In this document: in pieces, positions 1-16,044 of the stretch
Position numbering within the stretch: the first letter of the stretch is position 1
Layout: each line of letters opens with the position of its first letter
Assembly: GCA_037975125.1 (NCBI GenBank)
Contig: CM075857.1
Coordinates: 71,326,474-71,390,473 of the forward strand
Length of the DNA stretch: 64,000 nucleotides
Direction: 5' to 3'
Source: Latrodectus hesperus
Taxonomy: Eukaryota; Arthropoda; Arachnida; Araneae; Theridiidae
Made by a program: the position numbers and the translations under genes
Notes under the pieces: generated by a model
Databases searched by the model: none
Seen by the model: the letters and a program-made list of their open reading frames with translations, nothing else
What the model was told of the DNA's origin: nothing

Positions 1-1896
1 GTTTTGTCATTAACTGATATAAAAATGTATGCTATTAACATATTTCATCAAGAACACTTTTCTTCAAAAAATATAAATTTCCATATTATTTTTATAAGTA
101 TAATTATACACAAATGTTATTAGATAAATGCACAACATTTAGTACGATAGCTTGGAAGAAATTATTTTACACCAAAATAAGAAGAAAATTAATATTATAA
201 TAATTAAATTTATAATTTTTACAGGTTTACAAAATGCAAAATTTGATTGGCAGTGCATTTTCAATTTTATGAATTTTTATTCTAATTATATGACATGATT
301 CCTTTTCTAACAGAGAGAGCGAGAGTTTTTGACTCTCACTTGCGAGTACTTTCTTAGTAAAATTAGTAGAAACACATTTGCAAATTTCACAAATATACTA
401 TGTCTTCCATATTACCTTCAAAGAAAAAAAAATGAAACACTGCATATAGTTTAAAGCATATTTTCAATTGTTGTTTCTCTAAAAAACAAACCAAAAAAGT
501 TCAAATTCTATAATTCTTTTACAAGTTTATAAAAAAATATACACAATCTGAGATTCTCAAATTCTATTATCTAAACACGATTTTCTAAAAGAAATTCGAT
601 AGCTAAAATTTTGTTCAGAAAAGAGCATTAAGAAAAATCTATCCCAGGAGTAACAAAAAGACCGATGGTATAAAGTTTCGTTGTGGTGCAAGATGTATCT
701 CGGGGTACAGAACTTTAACGAAATGTGTTTTCAGAAAGTGTTTCACGCAGTAGAAACAAATAGAGAAAAATCCTCCTTGAACAAGTGCGGGAGCTCCAGT
801 GTATAAAAAAGAATCCTTGTTGAGAAAAAAAATAATTCAAGAAGGCTGGCAAGATGAAAAAAATTCTCATTACCAGTTCCTAACTTCGTTTCAATAACCG
901 GTTCTTTTTATATTGTTGTAAGTGGATTTTTCGAGAACTTCAGTGATTTTTTTAACTCCACATTTGAGTTGCTCCATTCTAAAAAGTTGAGATTGAGGTA
1001 AATGAAAACAAACATAAAATAAATATCTAAAAGAGTTAGAAGAAGCTTTTCCACATTACTTGGCAATTTTTTGTTTCTGATCTCCCCATCCATATCACAG
1101 AAAACCTTTCAAGAATAGTATTATTTGAAAGTGAACATTTTACAGGCTTTCCTTTCTTTGTAATCTTATCAAGAATTGAATTTGTAAAATCTCTTTTGTG
1201 AAAAAAATGCAAAATCCTTTGCTGCCTACTTTTACCTTATAGAATGTTCATTTTTTATATTATTATTTAAAAACACTTAGTCAAAATATATTGATAAATT
1301 ATAAAACTAAACTAAAATAAACTTAATAAGTACAAGAGAAAATTTCTAAAACGGAAAGAAAGTGTTATATTTGTTTTTTAAAATGGGACAATCTATTGTG
1401 AAATTTGTTACCTTTCATTTTATGCTACAGAAATAATTTTTTTAAATAAAAGCTATTTATTATTATGTATTTACATAGACGTTTATGTACGATTTTATGA
1501 ATCATTACTCTGACTGATTTTCAAACATACATTGTATATGATGTATAATAATGAGATGTGTGAGATGAAATTCTTAAATTAAAAGAATTTTGCTATTTGT
1601 TTTTAGATTTTTCTGTTAGGATATATGCAAAGCATATCAGATTAACTTCAGTTAATGGAAAACTTATAATAACAAATAATCATTTCAGTAAGATATGATT
1701 TGAGTTAAATATTACAAATTAGTACACTATTTTACAAATTAGTTTAAAAAATTTATCATCTTTCAGGATTAACCCAATCTATTTGCTTATGAGATTACTC
1801 ATTGCCAATGCTATGATAAATGAAAAAGGCATTTTTACCATTAGTCATTATTTTTATAAAATAACAAAGAAACGAAAAATATGCATGATTTAAGTA
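1..1896. other. AT-rich non-coding DNA, no gene seen
   Basis: No ORF here resembles a protein family I know. A short GA-rich tract lies near 311-327. The part around 640-800 is a little less AT-rich but translates to nothing recognisable in any frame. It ends at the TA dinucleotide (1895-1896) that forms the left target site of the Tc1-like element. Confidence 0.6.
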
Positions 1897-1920
1897 CTGT
1901 CCGACATTAAAATGCGACAC
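1897..1920 (+). repeat. Left terminal inverted repeat of Tc1-like element
   Basis: Reads CTGTCCGACATTAAAATGCG and then ACAC. It pairs with the reverse complement of the right end, which carries CTGCTCGACACTGAAAATGC in the equivalent position. Compared with the right end it seems to have lost the two outermost bases. Confidence 0.75.
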
Positions 1921-2149
1921 CCGGAAGCAGTGGGTAGAAAATTATGCAAATTTCAGAGTGGACACACCTTACCAAGTTATGCAAATGATGTTAAATGTGC
2001 AGCTCTCCAATGCAAATAAGATAAAATATAAGGTGAGGATTGGCAAAGTGGTCAATATTTACACCATTATTGCTGCTTGGAAAATAATAGTTTATAGTTT
2101 GTTCTTCTCGCAAATGACACCTGTAATTGCAGAGAGTGCCAGGCCATCG

Positions 2150-3060
2150 TCGAGGAATCAATTCTAGCAGACAGACAAGTTTACGAGGGGCTTTGTGATT
2201 AGACAGAGAAGGACAGGTTGGTCTTTATGGCCAACAGACACGTAGACGCGACCACAGAGCACCGTCTGTGATAAAGATGGTTGGAAAAAGGAACTGTGGA
2301 ACGATTGTGGGATGCCATTACTGTCAGAGAGACGTCAACCCGCGTAGATTGACGCTTCCGACGGCAGTTAATGGCGGATCCACAAATCACGTCTACCGAA
2401 ATTTTGCAGTATGAGCAAGACACCCTGGATGTTCCCACATAGAGCAGAACCATTTGCCGTCGATTGGTTGTTAATGGCCTGCGATCATGGCACCTGTTAA
2501 AAAGACTGCCATTGATTCCATATCATAGACGCCAACATCTGGAATGGTGCCAGAAGCTATGTGGATGATGGAGTATCACAGGATAGTCTTCTCAGATCAG
2601 TCCCTCTTCTATTTCTTCAGTGATAATCGCTGAGTACGAATGTGGCGTCAACGTGGAGACAAGTCCAATCTCGCAGCAATTGTGGAACACCCCACCATGT
2701 GACATTGCCGCATGCATCATGGTTTGGTTTTTCATTGCTTACAATTCCAAGTCACATCTAGTTGTATTTCATGGCACTGTGTTATTCCAACTTTACGTGG
2801 ATGTCCTGTTGCGCTGCGTCCGGTGACACTCCTCTACCTTCATGGAGTGCTCAATGTCCTTTATCAGCAGGATAACGCCTGACAAGACATTTATTAAATC
2901 AGCCAACATGCCTTGCAAGGTGTACAATTGCTTCACTGGCATACTCTCCTGAGCCCATTATCGTTCTGTATTATGCATATCATTTCGAAATACAGATAAT
3001 TTATTGTTCGTTGGGGTCTCTCTTTGTTTGCCGAGTTCCGTCACATTCTGGCAATTCCAT
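2150..3060 (+). pseudogene. Tc1-like transposase pseudogene
   Basis: This is the remnant of a DDE transposase that would cut and join Tc1-type transposon ends at TA sites. Across shifting frames I can read IVFSDQS (about 2583-2603, first catalytic Asp codon at 2595-2597), then a diverged RxWRQRGDKSNLAAIVE block (about 2640-2690), SHLVVFHGT (about 2753-2779), LRPVTLLYLHGVLNVLYQQD (to 2873, second catalytic Asp at 2871-2873) and YSPEPI (about 2942-2959), where the SPDLSPIE motif should be. The third acidic residue is lost with a small deletion. In-frame stops and at least two frameshifts break the gene. The N-terminal helix-turn-helix part (about 1958-2150) is too eroded to recognise. The motif order and spacing make the family call firm, and no function is expected. 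Confidence 0.8.
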
Positions 3061-3064
3061 CTTA

Positions 3065-3091
3065 GTGTTGCATTTTCAGTGTCGAGCAGTG
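3065..3091 (-). repeat. Right terminal inverted repeat of Tc1-like element
   Basis: Starts GTGTTGCATTTTCAGTGTCG on the plus strand and is the imperfect inverse of the left end at 1897-1920. It is followed directly by TA (3092-3093), the expected target duplication. Confidence 0.75.
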
Positions 3092-3093
3092 TA

Positions 3094-6000
3094 TATTCAT
3101 AAATTTGTCATTGAAAGCATAATAATCATATTCGTTATAATATTCATATGTTACTGTTAAATATTTAATGTATGCTGAATTCTACTTTATTATTTTAGTT
3201 TTTATTTTGTTACGGTTGTATTGAATATAATAAATTCACTTTAATATTAAAGTTTCGATATTTAAAATTATGTGAAACTTAAACAAAAGAATAATTTAAA
3301 ACTTATATAAATTAAAAGTTTATTAAAATTAAATTATGAAAGACATTTTAATCAATATAAATCAGTAACTAACCATAGTTATAGTAATAATATGGATATT
3401 TTATCAAAGCGAAGCAAAGTTCCATAGCTTTTTTAAAAATTACTCCAGAACAGAACATTTTAAATTGATCGTAATTCCAGATAAATTCTCATTTTCTTTC
3501 CCAATTTCTGTGATTTTTAAAGCATATTGAATTGAAATTTATGAAATATAATCGTATATATTTCTTTGAAAAGTTTTATTATAATTCAACGAGATGATCA
3601 GGGGCTTCATAAGAAAATAATGTAAATGTAGAAAATCAAATACAAAATAAATGTAGAAAATCATTACACACAAGATGTAGAAATTCATTGCACAAAATTA
3701 AACTCATTGCACAAGATGAGAAAATAATATATTTTTCATTTTATGAATATGCTACAAAATGATTTAAATTAATGGGATGAATATTAACTGGGCATGTGTT
3801 CAGGCACAGAATTTGATTTTAAACCCTTATCAATATAGTTGAAATTGTAATGTAAAATATAAGTACTTTATATCTGAGAGATAACATTTACATTTCAATT
3901 TCAATGTATTTTACTTCGACCAATCGATTTTTGAGTAAACAGTCTTGATGAATACTAAATGAATATCGTTTTGTCAATGTTATTTATCATACTCTCATAT
4001 TCAGTCGGAGGGAACTAATAGGGTATGGACTTGGATTCATTCCAGGAACTATTTTATAAGCACTGATCACATCGAAATTGAATAAAAACAAGTGAAGCAG
4101 AAACAATTCAGATTACAAAATGAAAACAGGAAAATAAATGATTAATGCTCTTAGAGTTTCATCTTATTTCATGAAGTTATTGTGTAGCGATAATTTATCT
4201 TTTCTTTCGAAAAAAGAGAAAAAGAGCAATGTATAAAAACAGTATTATTAGATTACAGATCATATTTGTAAGTAATTGTTCCCTGACAGAGTTTAAACTA
4301 TAGAATTTTAAATTGCCGGAGCATAATTTATAGAAGTAATTTATTATTGGGAAATGCTGAGTGAAAGCCATAAATTTATTAAGGTAGACAGTTAGGTACC
4401 TCTTCCTTTTGAAGTAAACTAATTTATGAAAACTGATACTTTGTGCGGAAATTTTAATTTGATATAGAACAAATCTTCAGAAAAATCTTCTCAAATATAG
4501 AAGAGTTCTGTTCTATGTAGATGATTTAACTTTCATTTCATAGTAATCATAACTATAATTTGCATAGTTAGAATTCTTCTAATTATTGATTAGTTTAATA
4601 AAATTTCGCAATGTAATGTAATATTGTTTTTTGAGAAAATTTCTCCCTTATACGATATTTTAATTCGAATATAATTAATGAGAAAATCTTGAATATAGGA
4701 ACAAATACTTAGCGTCTATTAAGATGAAATTCTTAAATCTGCTTTTTAATTATTAAATTATTTATTATTAAATATGCTTTTTGGTAGATACAGAAACTTT
4801 AGCTCTTCTAAAAACCCTTTAATTTTTAATAATCAGTAGTAATCGGCAGTAGTTTCCACAATTAATGTTTACAAGAATAAGGTGAATTATGATGGAGTTA
4901 AAAAAATAAACACGCTTTTCTTCAAAATTTAAACCTTGTTTCCTATTAAGATAATCCTTATTTCTGTTAAGATTATTTTTATTAATTTTTTTCAGTGCTT
5001 TAAATTCCAACTAGTTACTTTTTATTTTATCATATTAGCTGAAAATATTTAATAACTATGCAATGTGTTTTAAATTGAAAGAGTAAACGGGAATAGCACA
5101 GTATAAGTTTCACAATTGATATATCCAGTTGAAACAAATTGATTCAGAAATTACAATCATACAAATTTCACCAAGTAACAGAAATGTGTGAATCTTTATA
5201 CTTATAAAATTACCACCTGATGAACTATTTATCAAAGTAATATTATCCCTACAGAAAAAAGTGCACTATATTTTGGAGTGTGGTCTAACTTCATCATTCA
5301 TTGTCATTAAAATTCATTTTCGTTTGAAATTGTTAAAGAACAACAGCATCAGCATAAAGTCGAATTACTTCTTAAGAATTTTCAGGACATAGGTTGCTTT
5401 TGTAAAAAAAATATCCCGGGGCAAACAGCCTTCAAAACTGAAATGGTTAAAAATTCAGGAATCATGCTTTATCAAGTCTTTCACAACCAATTGGTCATGC
5501 GAGTGTCTCAAATTTAATATGCCTCATATAATAATGCAATGTATGTTATGAAAAATATCTGCAATTCCAACAAATACATTTCTCAGATACAAATATTGAA
5601 TTATATTGACAGGTCGTAACGTAAAGCTTTTGGTGAGAATTTGAAGAAAAGACGCAGGTAGAGGATTTTGTGATCAAACTTATGTTTATAGATTACGTTA
5701 TTTCTCACGTTCCTGTAATTTTTATCATTATTTATAATTTTGGGGAACAGAAAATAAATATGAAGAAATAGAACACCACGATGATTATCAAAAAGTAAAG
5801 GTTTTTTGTATCTCATTATTAACGGTTATGCTTCTGATCCCTTTCTCTTCATATAAAGCTTGATTAATGACTGTATTTTATAAAACTTCCCATGTGGTTG
5901 TTCTATTAGTTAGAAGAAGTGGATTTTAGATTCATTCTGTAGCAAGATGTTAATAATCCAGCATTTTGGTATTTAAATATTAATCTACGTAGTGGCATTG

Positions 6001-7062
6001 CGTTATTTATAATTGATTGGAAAATTCAAAATTCAAAATTGATTCATGATTCCCAGATACAACCTTTGTGATTTTCTCCAGTGTGACTTTGTTGAAGATA
6101 AAATGCTCCCTGATTCCTTCCTCCAAAACTTTGAGTAGTTAAAGCAGCCAATAATTGAAGTGCTAGAATCATTAGCATAATATATTTTATCATGAATGTA
6201 TCAGACTGGAATACCTTACAGATATTTGTTCATTTAATCAGGAGGAGAGATATAGAAAACCTATGTAAACTTAAATACATATCTATTCATTGTCAATTTG
6301 TTTTATCATAACTAATAATCACATTCAAAGGTTTGCTTCTAGGAAAGGAATTAATCAAACTTTTAATTAACTTAACTGAAGTTTTATACTTTATTTTCAA
6401 ATTACTTATAATGTCCTTGATATGTATACATATTTTTAAAATTTTCGAAAATATTAAGCCTCGATATAATTTTTTTTAAACTTGAATTTGCTTTTACATG
6501 TTTTTTATATAAATTTTACTGTTCTGTTCCTTTCTATAAAATATTTATTCCAAGATTTTTTTCTTTAAAATTCATTGATACAATTCAAGACTTTTCCCAT
6601 TCATGAAAGATAACACAACACAATGATACAGATATATTACTATGATAATTTCATTTAAGAAAAGAATTATTTAAATTTTTTCAATATTAATTTTTATGTA
6701 TACTGTATGTTAGGTAAAATGACTCAATCAATTTCTTCTCCATTAAATTAAAATACATTTTAAATTATAAAAAAATGTTTAACATTTATGAAAAACTGAA
6801 TTAATTCAAAAAATAATAAATTTTATAAATATATTTGTATAGAAAGGTTAAAATTTGATGGTGACAAAATTTTGCAAAGTGTTGCGAAGAAGTCATTACT
6901 TACCATCTTTACAATATGCTAATATATTACCATAATTTGATTCAAATACTGTAATAAACTTTGTTAATAACTATATTTACGTCATACTAAAATTTCAACA
7001 TTTATTGAAATATTTGAAACTTTCAGAAATGTTATTTCCAAATATAGAAATTACCCAAATTA
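3094..7062. other. AT-rich non-coding DNA, small tandem repeat only
   Basis: No gene or transposon is visible apart from the short minisatellite at 3626-3717. Short ORFs on either strand (for example around 4819-5010 and 5601-5816, minus) are low-complexity and match nothing I know. Confidence 0.55.
3626..3717. repeat. Short imperfect tandem repeat, period about 24-25 bp
   Basis: The unit begins ATGTAGAAAATCA and recurs at 3626, 3651 and 3675 with minor changes. A truncated fourth copy ending CATTGCACAAG closes the array. The unit is AT-rich and has no coding sense. Confidence 0.7.
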
Positions 7063-7077
7063 TTGTTGTTGTTGTTG
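7063..7077 (-). repeat. (AAC)n tail of non-LTR element
   Basis: Five TTG units on the plus strand, AAC on the element strand. They sit just past the 3' untranslated stretch of the retrotransposon fragment and so mark its 3' terminus. Confidence 0.7.
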
Positions 7078-7290
7078 CTTATCCTCCATGTCTGACGGAG
7101 TCAGACTAGATCCACGAGTTCGTTGACTGTAAGGAAGTCGAAGACTAAAACAGGATTGCTAAAGAGATCCTCCCTAGAGAGACCCATGCAATCCAAAAGA
7201 TGCTCAGGAGAAGCCTGATGATTTTGGCACTTGGTGCAAGTGACGAAAGTTTTCCTGCCCTCGTTGAAAGTGAGGCACTTTATGACCCAA
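7063..7290 (-). pseudogene. 3' end of a non-LTR retrotransposon
   Basis: On the minus strand, from about 7290 down to a stop at 7101, the translation reads KCLTFNEGRKTF, then a CTKC motif, then HQASPEHLLDCMGL and finally NPVLVFDFLTVNELVDLV. A short Cys-containing tail with the pattern SPEHxLxC and a final hydrophobic VLDFL..xxLxDLV is, from my memory, typical of the extreme C-terminus of arthropod non-LTR polyproteins after the RNase H domain. The stop is followed by a short 3' untranslated stretch and then an AAC-repeat tail ((TTG)5 on the plus strand, 7063-7077), a common 3' end for such elements. The upstream RT and RNase H parts are absent, which fits 5' truncation during insertion. The Met at 7442 lies in unrelated AT-rich DNA and is not a real start. 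Confidence 0.65.
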
Positions 7291-10200
7291 ATTATGATGG
7301 TGCCTACCGTTAATTTTTTAAAACATGATTCTAGCTTAGTAATTTCAGCATAGCCTTGGAGTATAATCTGAGCATAATGCATATTTCCACCTATAATTTT
7401 AACTTCAATATTTCTTACTTTGTAAAAAATATATATTTGCAAACTGAAGAGTTTGAAAGAGAATCATCAAAGCGAAAATCCTTTAATTGTATTTATTATA
7501 GAATATAAGATATGGAATATATTCTATTGTTTTTCAAATTTGTGTAAGATTGAACTGTTTTATAATTGTATTCAGCTTTAGAATACTTGAAAATTTTTAT
7601 GAATGATTGAAACTTAAAATGTTTTTAAGTTTCACATTCATAAGCCACATTTATCCCATTTAATCAATAAATATTGCAAAAAGATAAATTATCTACACCA
7701 AATTAAAAATATTTTCCTAATTTGTAATTTTTTTACAATTTAATTTAACATATCACAACTTCAAAAACGAAATTCAACATTTTATGTAGCTAACAAATTG
7801 CTGCATTGCACAACGTTCATTTTTTTCTTGCATTGAACGTGAAAACTCTGAATGGTTATAGTTATTTTACCAATTGTTTCTCCAAATTCTATTACCCTAT
7901 AGTTGAACTATCTGTTGTAAATGGTTTTTAACTCAACAAATTTCGGATTCGAACAGCACCTCTCGTATTAATGTAAGTATTATTTGCAACTCAAATCTCC
8001 AGTTTGAGTTGCTGATTTTTCACTTTTTTTAAAATAGTTTTTCACTTTTTTTCTGAATTTTGCTTCCGAATGCTAGTCAATTTTGGTTTTTAACTATCGA
8101 AATGAAAGAGAAAAATTTAAGATGAAAACTTATTTCATAAAGATCATAAACATTTCCATTTTGTGTGTTAAATTTATGCTATGATTCATAAATAAATTAC
8201 AAATGAATTTTATGTATCACTAATATTTACTCTTTTTACCAAAGCTCAAACTCATCGGATAAAAATTGAATATTATTAAAATAAGCATTATATAAAATCG
8301 AATATAAGTACTTAAATTACATATGTATTATAAAATGTAAGCACTTATGCTGGAAATGTTTAAAAATATACTTTAATAAAAACTGGTGTAAAATCAAAAT
8401 ATTAAATTCAAAACATAAATTAGTTTTATCTTATGATAACAGTATTCTTATAGGAAATGTTTCTGGAAATATATTCAATGCACTTTTCCATAAATTCAAG
8501 AATTATTCAGAATAAAAAAAGAAAACTTTAATAAAAAAAATTGAATAATTAGTTTTCAAAAAAAACTCTTAAAATGTCCTAAAATAATACTAACTGGAAA
8601 ACAAATATTATGTGACATTCTTAAATTAAATAACGTAGAATTTTCAAATAATCAAAGAATTAAAAAATATCTTAAAATAATTTAATTTGCAAAATTTAGC
8701 ATGGTGATAGTCTTCCTTATAAGTGTTCTTTTCCACCCAAAAATGGTTTTAGTGATTACAATGATAAAAGAAGACAAGAGAAAAAAGAAAATAAATTGAA
8801 TTAGAGAATTATTTTTGAAAATTTAGAGTTATTTTTAATACTAGGTAAATGAATTACCTTCATTGCAAAAACAAATTAAAAATTCCTTTTACATAAAGAA
8901 GAATACTTTTAAGATTATCGAAACTAAACAATACTACGTAAAATATAAGATTTTAAGCTTAAGAAGGCAAAATAAGGCATTTGAAATGTATGAAAAAAAT
9001 TAAATTCTTTATTTGGTTTGATTTTTTTATCATGAAATACACTTTAAAATGATTTTACCATAACAATTGTTTTAAATGAAACTAAACTGCTTGAATTTTA
9101 AAAAGTAAAAAAAAAAAAACGTATTTGTTAAATTCTATATATTTGACACTTAATTTTAAATCTCATCAGTACTTTTGTATGCCATTTAACAAAATTGAAA
9201 AAATAAATATCTTAATAATTATTTTTCTACTACAAATTAAAAACTTTAATATAAAAATCAACTTAAAATTAAAAACTCTGTTTGGAAAACTTTTACTACG
9301 TAACATTTTAAATTGCAAGGGAAATATTATTTTGCTTCATGGTATTTTTTTAAATTATATTCTTAAAAATTAATTTTATTTTCTTTAAACTTCAAGTTTA
9401 ATTTAGGACATATATTTTAATTAGCTCAGTATAATTTGAATGTATTGTTCCCATTTCAAAGAAAAACTTAATTGCTTTTCCTTCGATTTTTTTTAATTGA
9501 AAATATTTTGTAGCAAATATTTCTATCATATTTGCATTTTCACATTTATGTAATGATTTATATAGTTATTAGTATTTTTATCTCATATATTTCTAAATAG
9601 AATGTCGCTAATTTAAGTAAGATTATTAGCATTCAATAAAAATCAATTGAAGAACATTTTATCAGAAAATAAACTTGCATTGGTACAAATACATTTCACT
9701 ACATTTGAAATTTTTCTCTAGTTCCTAAAACATTTTAAATAAGATAATTCTCTACGATAAAATAATTAAAGTTTACAAATTTTATTGACTAATTAAATAC
9801 AGAATATATCAAATTACTCCTGATTTTGTTGTCAATATTTAAAGTAACAATGTGTAATCTAAAATCTAAGTTCAACTAAACATTAATGTACCATTATATT
9901 ACTTTTATAAAAGCAAAATATTTTTATATTTCAAATGAATTTATTTTCAGAAAATTATACAGGCTTCTTAAAGAAATGTAAGTGATGTATGTTTATTAAT
10001 AAGAAATACTCATTAGGAGCTCTTGTAATTTATTCTTAAAGATGAAAATATAGCTTTATTGTATTTTTAGAATGAAAAAGGTAAAGGAAAGTGTGTATGG
10101 AACAATTTATTCCAAATGAGAAGCAAGGGAATTGTTTTAGTATGCACATTTACACTCTTTGTCTTTATTATTTACATTTATACATTGTATTAATAACTTG

Positions 10201-10632
10201 CTGAATTAAATAAACCAAAAATTATCATAAAATGATTTATATTCTTCTCTCAATAGAATTTAAGATAATTTGTCATAAATTTTGTTGCTATTTTTAGAAA
10301 CATAACAATGAGATTAGTAATATTAATATATTTAGAGAAAAAAATAGAACTTTAATCATGTCTGCGTAAATTTTATTATATTTTTATCAATTTAAGATCA
10401 ATACTATACTATGTGTTTTGTATTTGTCTTATATATTCTTACAAATGTTTAAGATTATTAAAGCATCTATAGTTGAACTTTAATCTGTGTTTATGCACAA
10501 GTGGGAAAATAAAATAGTTGATAACAATATGTCATAGAACAGGAACATATTTGTATGTATAAAATTATGTACAAAAAATGAAGTTTTTTTTCCTTTAAAT
10601 ATAAGAATAATCAAAAATATGTTTGAATATAA
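7291..10632. other. AT-rich non-coding DNA, nothing recognised
   Basis: Very AT-rich with homopolymer A and T runs. The ORF at 9125-9373 (+) is made almost only of AT-rich codons (K, N, I, L, F) and shows no domain, so it is unlikely to be a gene. Confidence 0.6.
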
Positions 10633-10634
10633 TA

Positions 10635-10662
10635 CGAGGGTTACTCTGAAATTTTTGAGATA
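10635..10662 (+). repeat. Mariner left terminal inverted repeat
   Basis: Begins CGAGGGTTACTCTGAAATTT and runs to GAGATA. It is the inverse of 11879-11906 with a single A/G difference, and TA precedes it. Confidence 0.95.
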
Positions 10663-10804
10663 CGCGCAGACGAGAATTTACAAAAAAAAATAAATAAATA
10701 AACAAGTTAATTTTAAAGTACAAAGTATTTTAATACCGGAGACGATTTTCAACTGACTTACTTCAACTTGTTTAGCGTGGAATACATTTTAAACAGAAAA
10801 GAAA

Positions 10805-11845
10805 ATGGAGTTGTCGCGAGAACATTTTCACGCCATGATTTTCTACGATTTCAAAGCAGGATTAAATCAAGTAGAATGCGTTCAACGGTTGCAATTAACA
10901 TTTGGTGATGAATCTCCAGCTCGTGCTACTGTATTCAGATGGTTTAGAGAATTTAGAACAGGTGGCAATTTTCTTCAGGATGAAGAACACACAGGAAGGC
11001 CGCCGTCGGCAGTAATCCCGGATAATGTGTCTACCATACGAAAAATGTTAATGGATGATAATCGCTGTACCTATCAAATGATACAGAAGAAACTTAACAG
11101 TGGATCCGCAGCCATACACAAAATTATTCCTGAAGAATTACGTATGAAAAAAGTAGTTTGCCGTTGGGTTCCCCATAATCCAACTGAGCATCAAAAAGAA
11201 GAGCGTGTCAGAATCAGTAAAGAAACTCTTAATAGGCTGAATGATGGTGGCCACCGCATCATTTCTAAAATTGTAACAGGTGATGAAACGTACATACCGT
11301 TTTTTGACGTTCCAACACGTCAAGAAAGCAAAGTATGGGTTTTTGAAGGTAATCCCACGCCAACAATGGTGAAAAAACAATGCGCACTGAAAAAAGTGAT
11401 GTGTGCCGTTTTCTTCAGAAGTACGGGATTGGTCAAAGCCATCAAGTTGGAAGGACAGAAGACAGTAGCAGCAAACTGGTATACCACTAAATGTCTTCCA
11501 GAAATTCTACAAGAACTGAATGTTAGGGGACTAATGCTTCACCATGACAATGCATCTTCACATATAGCCGGATTAACAGCTGAGTTTCTTAAACAAAAAC
11601 AAATTTCAGTGATCGAACATCCGCTGTATTCACCTGATCTAGCTATGTGCGACTTTTGGTTATTCTTTAATCTAAAAAAGAACTTACGTGGACGTCGTTT
11701 TCATTCGGAAGAAGAGATTAATGTGGCTATAAATGCATTTTTTTCATCTATTCGAAGAAATGAATGGCTTGAGGCATCGAATGTGTGGAAAATTCGTCTA
11801 CAAAAGTGCATTGATGCTGGAGGAGACTACTTTAAACACACCTAA
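10805..11845 (+). CDS. Mariner transposase (DD34D), apparently intact
   Basis: Encodes a 346-residue transposase that would bind the element's inverted repeats, excise it and insert it at TA dinucleotides in the nucleus. Residues about 1-115 form the paired helix-turn-helix DNA-binding half, with FRWFREF (44-50) and a GRPP linker motif (64-67; GRPR is usual). WVPHNPTEHQ (121-130) matches the conserved WVPHxLTE motif with one change. The catalytic half shows TGDET (D160), HHDNA (D248) and YSPDLAMCDFWLF (D283). Thirty-four residues separate the last two aspartates, the mariner DD34D signature. The length is typical of the family (about 340-355). The first ATG of the frame fits the usual mariner N-terminus and lies just past the leader. 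LFFNLKK (286-292) replaces the usual LFPxLK, so activity is not certain. Confidence 0.93.
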   Translation: MELSREHFHAMIFYDFKAGLNQVECVQRLQLTFGDESPARATVFRWFREFRTGGNFLQDEEHTGRPPSAVIPDNVSTIRKMLMDDNRCTYQMIQKKLNSGSAAIHKIIPEELRMKKVVCRWVPHNPTEHQKEERVRISKETLNRLNDGGHRIISKIVTGDETYIPFFDVPTRQESKVWVFEGNPTPTMVKKQCALKKVMCAVFFRSTGLVKAIKLEGQKTVAANWYTTKCLPEILQELNVRGLMLHHDNASSHIAGLTAEFLKQKQISVIEHPLYSPDLAMCDFWLFFNLKKNLRGRRFHSEEEINVAINAFFSSIRRNEWLEASNVWKIRLQKCIDAGGDYFKHT

Positions 11846-11878
11846 AATCTTGTAAGTATAACTTTAAAAACCTAGTTG

Positions 11879-11906
11879 TATCTCAAAAATTTCAGAGTGA
11901 CCCTCG
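11879..11906 (-). repeat. Mariner right terminal inverted repeat
   Basis: Plus strand begins TATCTCAAAAATTTCAGAGT and ends CCCTCG. It is followed by the TA target duplication at 11907-11908. Confidence 0.95.
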
Positions 11907-11908
11907 TA

Positions 11909-16044
<4,136 letters not shown>

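Larger units (their letters stand above)
1897..3091 (+). mobile_element. Decayed Tc1-like DNA transposon with both inverted repeats
   Basis: This is a full-length but inactivated Tc1/mariner-superfamily element of about 1.2 kb. It is bounded by inverted repeats at 1897-1920 and 3065-3091. These share most bases, with a one-base gap, a few substitutions and two extra bases on the right. A TA lies outside each end (1895-1896 and 3092-3093), as expected for this superfamily. The interior is clearly more GC-rich than its surroundings and carries a broken transposase reading left to right. The ends are diverged and the coding part has many stops, so this is an old insertion. The boundary call is seen in sequence; family assignment rests on transposase motifs. 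Confidence 0.8.
10635..11906 (+). mobile_element. Complete mariner transposon
   Basis: A structurally complete mariner element of 1272 bp. It has 28-bp inverted repeats (10635-10662 and 11879-11906) that differ at one base, and a TA target duplication on each side (10633-10634 and 11907-11908). It holds one uninterrupted transposase gene reading left to right, with about 140 bp of leader and about 30 bp between the stop codon and the right repeat. The length, single intronless gene and TA target are those of the mariner family. The near-identical ends and open reading frame suggest a much younger insertion than the other transposons here. I cannot name the subfamily with confidence from memory. 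Confidence 0.95.

Noticed and set aside
9125..9373. 82-codon plus-strand ORF
   Set aside because: Composition is only AT-driven codons, with no domain, and it sits in featureless DNA.
11138..11380. 80-codon minus-strand ORF inside the mariner
   Set aside because: It is the antisense shadow of the transposase gene and has no family resemblance.
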